A stretch of 12,573 nt of DNA from Gammaproteobacteria bacterium. Lineage in GTDB: Bacteria > Pseudomonadota > Gammaproteobacteria > Pseudomonadales > Halieaceae. Each line of letters begins with the position of its first letter. Position 1 is the first letter of the stretch. The translations under genes and the position numbers were made by a program. The notes beneath the pieces were generated by a model. The model was not told the DNA's origin, made no database searches, and saw only the letters and a program-made list of their open reading frames with translations. Of this stretch, positions 8,469 to 12,573 are shown one piece after another. The DNA is taken from NCBI GenBank assembly GCA_029859085.1, contig JAOUDU010000023.1, forward strand, positions 1 to 12,573, given 5' to 3'.

Positions 8469-8485
8469 ATGTTTTCTTGTATACA
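8457..8485. promoter_or_regulatory. Candidate overlapping divergent promoters embedded in the two operators
   Basis: On the plus strand TTGTAT (8457-8462) and TATACA (8480-8485) are separated by 17 bp. By symmetry the minus strand reads TTGTAT (8486-8481), then 17 bp, then TATACA (8463-8458). Each is a modest match to sigma-70 -35/-10 boxes (3 of 6 and 4 of 6). Transcription would start near 8492 for the regulator operon, with a leader of about 40 nt, and near 8451 for the receptor operon, with a leader of about 145 nt. A repressor bound to either palindrome would cover a promoter box on both strands. The rest of the 8308-8530 gap shows no clearer promoter. Confidence 0.4.
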
Positions 8486-8488
8486 AGA
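8475..8488. promoter_or_regulatory. Operator 2, 14-bp perfect palindrome, probable GntR site
   Basis: TCTTGTATACAAGA is a second perfect 14-bp palindrome with the same ten-base core as the first. The two centres, at 8461.5 and 8481.5, are 20 bp apart. That is close to two helical turns, so two dimers could sit on nearly the same face of the DNA and cooperate. It ends 42 bp before the regulator's ATG. Confidence 0.75.
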
Positions 8489-8530
8489 TATCGTGAGCGC
8501 AAAAGACGCGGCAATCGCGAGTGGGAGTCG

Positions 8531-9280
8531 ATGAACACAGTGGTACCAGGCGGCGAGAACAGGGAACACGGCAATCTGACCCAGGCTGAAATCGTCCGCA
8601 TCGGCCTGGAGACCGATATTCTGTCGGGGCAGGTAGCCCCCGGCAGCGTTATCGACGAAACCGAGACCTCAAAACAGTTTGGTGTCTCGCGGACACCGGT
8701 TCGCGAAGCGATTTTCCTGCTGGTCCAGGCAGGCTTATTGAAAAAAGAGGCCCGAAAAAGAGCGATCGTCGCTGAAATCAATATCGATGATTTTTTCGGG
8801 TTATTTGAAACCCTGGCTGAACTGGAGGGGTTGTCAGCGAGGCTGGCGACGGAGCGAATGAACCGGGCGGAATACTTCGAGTTATCCAATATCCACGCTG
8901 CCGCGGCGGAAAAACTGCAGCTTGGCGAGATCGACGATTATTCCGCATTGGGTCGAGCGTTCCATGCCCGCATTCTGGAGGGAAGCAAGAACAGCACATT
9001 AATCAAGATCACGTCAGAACTCGCGGCGAGACTGATCCCATACCGCCGTTTCCAGGTGGCGCTGGAAGGTGGGTTACAACGCAACCAGGATGATCACGAC
9101 ACCATACTTGCGGCGATTAAATCGAAAGACGCGGAAGCTGCGTACCAGTTGATGCGCCGGCATACCCTGGAACAGGGCGACTCTGTAATCGCCAACATTC
9201 CGACTTTTTCTGAACTGAACCGAACCTCCGGAAATACGAGCGAGCGTGTTCGATCTGGCGTGGGGGGCGAACTTTTATGA
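8531..9280 (+). CDS. GntR family transcriptional regulator, FadR/FCD subgroup
   Basis: This is a 249-residue DNA-binding regulator. Residues about 18-78 are the winged helix-turn-helix, with the GntR signature SKQFGVSRTPVREAIFLL at 47-64. Residues about 88-215 form the all-helical FCD ligand domain. His145 (AFHARI), His189 (DDHDTI) and His211 match FCD metal-site histidines, but the Asp/Asn normally four residues before the first His is Gly141. The frame is open back to 8432. I chose ATG 8531 because GGGAG sits 3 nt before it and the added upstream residues would run through the operator region. The gene divides the two operons and lies next to two palindromes, so it most likely represses both and is released by a pathway metabolite (inference). 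Its TGA overlaps the ATG of the Rieske gene as ATGA, so regulator and oxygenase are co-transcribed. Confidence 0.93.
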   Translation: MNTVVPGGENREHGNLTQAEIVRIGLETDILSGQVAPGSVIDETETSKQFGVSRTPVREAIFLLVQAGLLKKEARKRAIVAEINIDDFFGLFETLAELEGLSARLATERMNRAEYFELSNIHAAAAEKLQLGEIDDYSALGRAFHARILEGSKNSTLIKITSELAARLIPYRRFQVALEGGLQRNQDDHDTILAAIKSKDAEAAYQLMRRHTLEQGDSVIANIPTFSELNRTSGNTSERVRSGVGGELL

Positions 9281-10470
9281 CACAGCCAGTCTCAACAGGG
9301 CGCAGCGAAAATACCGGGGAGTCAGCGCTGGCCGACGAAATGCGCGGCCTGGCGCAACGCGCGTACCAGCACTTCAAAAACAGGACGACTGACCAGGCGC
9401 CATCGCCTATGCAGCTTCCTGTCGAGGCCTACCTGGATGAGGCACGCTACAAACGTGAATTCGACAGGATCTTCACTCAGCTGCCACTGGGGCTCGCATT
9501 GTCTGTAGAGCTCCCCGGACCCGGGAGCTACCTGGCACGAGAGGTTTGCAACGTTCCGGTGCTGGTAACCCGCGATGAAAACGGCAAGGCCAGGGCTTTC
9601 CTGAACGTATGCCGGCATCGGGGTGCCACCATATGCCCTGAAGGCGCGGGCAAGAAGTCGCGTTTTGTTTGCCCCTACCACTCCTGGGCCTATGCCGCCA
9701 ATGGAGAATTAACCAGGATCAATGCTGAGGAAACGTTCGGTGAAGTGGATCGCACGGCACTGGGTCTCACGGAACTGGCCTGTGCCGAAAAGTCCGGCGT
9801 GATCTGGGTAGCGCTGAAACCGGGTTCGGCATTTGATATCGACGACTGGCTCGGTGATTTTTCCGCTAAACTCGATTCACTGGACCTCGGTAACTGGTAC
9901 GTATACGACCAGCGCACGTTGGCCAGCCCGGGATGGAAGGCGACCTTTGATGGATACCTGGAGGTCTATCATCACGATACCGTGCACGGCAGGACAGTTG
10001 GCCAACATACGGTCGGCAATCTACTGGTACACGACACTTATGGACCCCACCAGCGCCTCACGTTCGGGCGAAAAACCCTCGAGCAGCTGGACAATGTGCA
10101 AGGCGATGATTGGGATGGCAGCCAGTACATTCGTATCATTCACTCTGTTTTTCCCAACTTGTCTATCTCGGGAATTATTGGTGGTCACTGCCTGGTCAGC
10201 CAGGTGTTCCCGGGGGAATCAGCCAATTCAACGATCACGCGACAAACCTTGCTGTGTGCCGAGAGACCGGAGACCGAAGCCCAAATGGCGGCCGCGCGGC
10301 AGTTCAGCGCCATGACCTTGCAAGCGGTACGAGACGAGGATTACGTAATCGCAGGAAGCATTCAACGGGCCCTCGGGGCCGGAGCAAACACCCATTTTGT
10401 TATTGGCAGGAACGAACCCGGCTTGCAGCACTTTCATCGAAGCATTGCACGGTTCATGCAAGATGCCTGA
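9277..10470 (+). CDS. Rieske non-haem iron oxygenase, alpha (catalytic) subunit
   Basis: This 397-residue protein is an aromatic-ring-hydroxylating or demethylating type oxygenase that uses O2 and electrons from a separate reductase. The N-terminal Rieske domain binds a [2Fe-2S] cluster through Cys112 and His114 (CRHRG) and Cys132 and His135 (CPYHSW). The catalytic domain begins with GWKATFDGYLEVYHHDTVH. His232 and His237, with Asp355 near the C-terminus, should bind the mononuclear iron. The bridging residue that links the two centres is Glu229 rather than the more common Asp, as in the GbcA and carnitine-oxygenase branch. There is no signal peptide. The ATG overlaps the regulator's stop by 4 bp. 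No ferredoxin or reductase gene is in the window, so electrons must come from elsewhere. Substrate is unknown: hydroxylation, O-demethylation and N-demethylation are all possible. Confidence 0.93.
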   Translation: MTQPVSTGRSENTGESALADEMRGLAQRAYQHFKNRTTDQAPSPMQLPVEAYLDEARYKREFDRIFTQLPLGLALSVELPGPGSYLAREVCNVPVLVTRDENGKARAFLNVCRHRGATICPEGAGKKSRFVCPYHSWAYAANGELTRINAEETFGEVDRTALGLTELACAEKSGVIWVALKPGSAFDIDDWLGDFSAKLDSLDLGNWYVYDQRTLASPGWKATFDGYLEVYHHDTVHGRTVGQHTVGNLLVHDTYGPHQRLTFGRKTLEQLDNVQGDDWDGSQYIRIIHSVFPNLSISGIIGGHCLVSQVFPGESANSTITRQTLLCAERPETEAQMAAARQFSAMTLQAVRDEDYVIAGSIQRALGAGANTHFVIGRNEPGLQHFHRSIARFMQDA

Positions 10471-10496
10471 AATAATCTGAAGCGAAGGACTGACTG

Positions 10497-11051
10497 ATGA
10501 CATCAATCGAGGAGTTGGAGTCCAGGGTGGATCGGCTCGAGTCGAGAGCCTCCATTCGGGAATTGGTGACAAATTACGCTGTCGCCTGCGACGAGCACGA
10601 CATCCCCAAGTTACAGAACCTGTTTACCCTAGATGCTGTCTTCAAATCCCCCAGCAGCTTCATGCAGTCCGCCGGAAGGGAGGCGATTGCTGCCATGTTT
10701 ATAGAGGTTTTGAAGACCCGCGGGCCGGGTTATCACTGGACGCATGATTTGATCGTAAACTTCGGCGACGATGAAAACTCCGCTAGCGGCATCGTCTACA
10801 GTCACGCGGAGACCACGCCAAACGGCGTGGTCAGCATCGCGGCGATGAAGTACAAGGACAAGTACAGACGGGAGTCTGGTGTGTGGTATTTCAGTGAACG
10901 CGAAATACACTTTTTTTATTACGTGCCGATGACAGAGTACATCGAGACACTCAACCGCCAGGAGCGACTCTACGTCGGACGCGATAAGCGCGCAGCTGAT
11001 TTCCCCGAATCCTCGCAAGGCTGGAAGGACTTTGAAAATAACTATAAATAG
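10497..11051 (+). CDS. SnoaL-like / NTF2-fold protein
   Basis: This is a 184-residue protein. Residues 5-20 form a short charged helix (ELESRVDRLESR) that could be a coiled coil. The following IRELVTNYAVACDEHDIPKL segment, HWTHDLIVNF near 80 and KYKDKYRRESGVWYFSEREI are typical of SnoaL_4-type NTF2-like proteins. Asp32 and the His80/His83 pair are candidate pocket residues. Members act as small isomerases, dehydratases or hydrolases on cyclic compounds, or only bind ligands. The ring-hydroxylating oxygenase beta subunits share this fold and a similar length, so this protein could instead be a structural partner of the preceding Rieske subunit. I rank a separate enzymatic role as slightly more likely. 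AAGGA at 10485-10489 lies 7 nt before the ATG, and the gene follows the Rieske gene by 26 bp. Confidence 0.85.
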   Translation: MTSIEELESRVDRLESRASIRELVTNYAVACDEHDIPKLQNLFTLDAVFKSPSSFMQSAGREAIAAMFIEVLKTRGPGYHWTHDLIVNFGDDENSASGIVYSHAETTPNGVVSIAAMKYKDKYRRESGVWYFSEREIHFFYYVPMTEYIETLNRQERLYVGRDKRAADFPESSQGWKDFENNYK

Positions 11052-11125
11052 ATCGCGGCTCTGCGTTGCCGGAAACAACGGCGTAGCATCCGAATTCCGG
11101 CGCTGCCGCTGAACTTGACCTGGCG

Positions 11126-11137
11126 GAGCGATCGCTC
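11126..11137. promoter_or_regulatory. 12-bp perfect palindrome after a -35-like box, possible internal promoter
   Basis: GAGCGATCGCTC is a perfect palindrome in the 113-bp stretch between the SnoaL-like gene and the glyoxalase start. A -35-like TTGACC lies at 11115-11120, and the palindrome occupies the place of the promoter spacer. The -10 region (about 11138-11144, ACACATT) is a poor match. This may be a regulated internal promoter or chance. A small hairpin also lies at 11064-11080. Confidence 0.25.
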
Positions 11138-11164
11138 ACACATTGAAGCAAGGACTTGAAATTA

Positions 11165-11677
11165 ATGAACGATAAATTAGCCTCCACACGTTTTAACCAG
11201 ACCATGCTGCGGGTCAGGGACCCGGCAAGGTCGCTCGCGTTCTATCGCGAAGTCCTGGGAATGGAGCTACTGGAAAAATTCGATTTCAAACAGATGAAGT
11301 TCTCGCTCTACTTCCTCGGTTTCAGCGACGATCTCGAGGGAGAGCGGCCCGATGATCGGGGCGAACGCGTTGACTGGGTCTTCCGCCAGAATGCGCTGCT
11401 GGAATTGACGCATAACTGGGGAAGCGAGAGTGACGTGAATTTCCCCGGCTATCACAACGGTAACGATGAGCCACGCGGGTTCGGGCACATCGGCATCACT
11501 GTTCCGGATGTACACGCAGCCTGTAAGCGGTTTGAAGAGCTCGACGTCCCATTCGTCAAAAGACCAGATGATGGCTCGATGAAGGGACTGGCCTTCATTA
11601 AGGACCCCGACGGTTACTGGATCGAGGTGCTCTCTCCAGGCGGCTTACGAAATATTATCGCCGAGCATGCTGGTTAA
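11165..11677 (+). CDS. gloA: Lactoylglutathione lyase (glyoxalase I), VOC superfamily
   Basis: This 170-residue enzyme isomerises the hemithioacetal of a 2-oxoaldehyde and glutathione to an S-2-hydroxyacylglutathione. All four metal ligands of glyoxalase I are present: Gln12 (FNQTM), Glu80 (LELTHNWG), His108 (GFGHIGI) and Glu154 (YWIEVL). The motifs [10 protein letters not shown], the YHNGN loop and KDPDGYW match the eukaryote-like/proteobacterial glyoxalase I class closely, so this is not a diverged VOC relative such as an extradiol dioxygenase. I chose ATG 11165 because AAGGA ends 10 nt before it. A TTG at 11156 would add three residues but lies almost on top of that site. The gene is 113 bp after the SnoaL-like gene and 6 bp before the SDR gene. 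Its place in a catabolic operon suggests a pathway 2-oxoaldehyde beyond housekeeping methylglyoxal, which is an inference. Confidence 0.92.
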   Translation: MNDKLASTRFNQTMLRVRDPARSLAFYREVLGMELLEKFDFKQMKFSLYFLGFSDDLEGERPDDRGERVDWVFRQNALLELTHNWGSESDVNFPGYHNGNDEPRGFGHIGITVPDVHAACKRFEELDVPFVKRPDDGSMKGLAFIKDPDGYWIEVLSPGGLRNIIAEHAG

Positions 11678-11683
11678 CCGGCC

Positions 11684-12478
11684 ATGGATCTGGGCATAAG
11701 GGGTAAAACCGCGCTTGTAGCTGCCGCCAGCGATGGCCTCGGAAAAGCCGTTGCAATGCGATTGGCTGCCGAAGGAGCCCACGTAGTTATCTGTGCGCGT
11801 AACGAGGAACGAATCCAGGCCGCCTTGAAGGATCTCAAACGCGCCAGCCCCGATGTCCGGTCGCAGGGATTCGTCACTGACCTGAGCAGCGCAGACGATA
11901 TCGGCAAGCTCGGCGAACAGCTCAGGGACAGGCAGCTCGGTATCGACATCCTGGTCAATAATGCCGGCGGACCTCCGCCCGGCTTTTTTGAGGATTTGGA
12001 CGATTCCCAGTGGCAGCAGGCGTTTGACCTTACGATGATGTCGGCCGTGCGCATGACCCGCCTCGTGCTGGCGGACATGCGCGCCCGGCGATGGGGACGC
12101 ATCATCAATATAACCTCGTACACCGTAAAGCAGCCGATGGTCGAGATGATGCTGTCCAACAGCATTCGAATGAGCGTTATCGGCTGGGCAAAAACGCTCA
12201 GTAACGAGGTGGCATGTGACGGTATTACCGTCAATAACGTTTGCCCGGGCTGGACGCGCACGGGTCGTGTGGACCAGTTGCTGAAGGCTCGCGCCCGGTC
12301 AACGGGAACAGGGCAAGAGGAGATCGAACGGGGCCTGTTGGCTGCGATACCGAGTAGAAGAATCGGCGAAGTCAGTGAATTTGCCGATGTCGTCGCGTTT
12401 CTCGCCTCGAAAAATGCTTCATATGTAACCGGTACCACACTACCTGTCGACGGGGGCGCCGTCAGCGCGGCGATGTAG
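11684..12478 (+). CDS. Short-chain dehydrogenase/reductase family protein with atypical active site
   Basis: This is a 264-residue Rossmann-fold protein of normal length for classical SDRs. The cofactor-binding loop reads AAASDGLG at 13-20, with the first glycine replaced, followed by ICARN at 36-40. NNAG is at 92-95 and the family-typical CPGWTRT near 187. The catalytic Ser145 is present (NITSYT), but where Tyr-x-x-x-Lys is expected, 13 residues later, the protein has Ser158 and Arg162 (LSNSIR). An SDR subgroup with KQP...LSN...R in this region is familiar to me and its chemistry is poorly known. It may oxidise or reduce slowly, catalyse another reaction or act as a binding protein. The C-terminus has the usual VTGTTLPVDGG. 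Its start lies 6 bp after the glyoxalase stop and has no strong Shine-Dalgarno, suggesting coupling to upstream translation. Confidence 0.92.
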   Translation: MDLGIRGKTALVAAASDGLGKAVAMRLAAEGAHVVICARNEERIQAALKDLKRASPDVRSQGFVTDLSSADDIGKLGEQLRDRQLGIDILVNNAGGPPPGFFEDLDDSQWQQAFDLTMMSAVRMTRLVLADMRARRWGRIINITSYTVKQPMVEMMLSNSIRMSVIGWAKTLSNEVACDGITVNNVCPGWTRTGRVDQLLKARARSTGTGQEEIERGLLAAIPSRRIGEVSEFADVVAFLASKNASYVTGTTLPVDGGAVSAAM

Positions 12479-12483
12479 ACGAG

Positions 12484-12573
12484 ATGAGCATACTGACAGC
12501 ACGCTCTATAGATATTCATGCGCATGCTGTTCTGGCCGGCACTATGGGGACAGCCAGCAACTACGGTCCCGAA
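12484..12573 (+). CDS. Amidohydrolase family protein, N-terminal 30 residues only (runs off window)
   Basis: An ATG 5 bp after the SDR stop opens a frame that stays open to the window end. Its 30 residues contain SIDIHAHAVL. The HxH pair (His12, His14) at the end of a first beta-strand is the metal-binding start of the amidohydrolase-2 / ACMSD type of TIM-barrel enzymes. Members decarboxylate or hydrolyse carboxylated aromatic or ring-cleavage compounds. Later metal ligands lie outside the window, so the subclass is open. It is probably the next gene of the plus-strand operon. Spacing is tight, with only a weak purine-rich GAG before the ATG. Confidence 0.75.
   Translation, partial: MSILTARSIDIHAHAVLAGTMGTASNYGPE

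Noticed and set aside
7751..8569. Minus-strand frame across the receptor 5' end and the divergent control region
   Set aside because: It runs through the operators and is out of frame with the receptor; the translation is Arg/Gly-rich without domain features.
11674..12525. Open frame of 283 codons on the minus strand opposite the SDR gene
   Set aside because: It is Ser/Arg-rich with no family pattern, while the plus strand encodes clear SDR motifs over the same span.

Overview
The window looks like an accessory catabolic locus from a moderately GC-rich, Gram-negative proteobacterium. It encodes a large TonB-dependent outer-membrane receptor, an exported quinohemoprotein dehydrogenase and a GntR/FCD-type regulator. 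A marine or soil gammaproteobacterium is my best guess from the style of the proteins, but the sequence alone does not prove this. I see no rRNA, tRNA, CRISPR array, transposase or other mobile-element signature.

Layout. Positions 1-300 hold the 3' end of an unidentified plus-strand gene. Positions 451-2598 encode an exported PQQ- and haem c-containing alcohol dehydrogenase. A convergent gap with a hairpin follows. From 8307 leftward to 2716 runs a minus-strand operon in transcription order: TonB-dependent receptor, ATC-hydrolase-like protein, uncharacterised protein, carotenoid/stilbene-type cleavage dioxygenase. From 8531 rightward runs a plus-strand operon: GntR regulator, Rieske oxygenase alpha subunit, SnoaL-like protein, glyoxalase I, SDR oxidoreductase, and the first 30 codons of an amidohydrolase that continues past the window. 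Spacing inside both operons is mostly very tight (ATGA and TGATG overlaps, gaps of 5-60 bp), apart from 104-113 bp before the glyoxalase gene.

Control. The 223-bp gap between the two divergent operons carries two perfect 14-bp palindromes sharing the core TTGTATACAA, with centres 20 bp apart. They read as tandem operators for the adjacent GntR protein. The repeat spacing also creates a -35/-10-like pair with a 17-bp spacer on each strand.

How the genes may work together (inference). A bulky, poorly soluble substrate would be taken up by the TonB receptor. The iron dioxygenase would cleave a C=C bond to give carbonyl fragments. The Rieske oxygenase, SnoaL-like protein, SDR and amidohydrolase would process the fragments, and glyoxalase I would take any 2-oxoaldehyde formed. 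The PQQ enzyme could oxidise alcohols or aldehydes in the periplasm. The substrate cannot be read from the sequence. The combination, together with two poorly characterised proteins between the receptor and the dioxygenase, is the best candidate here for an undescribed pathway.
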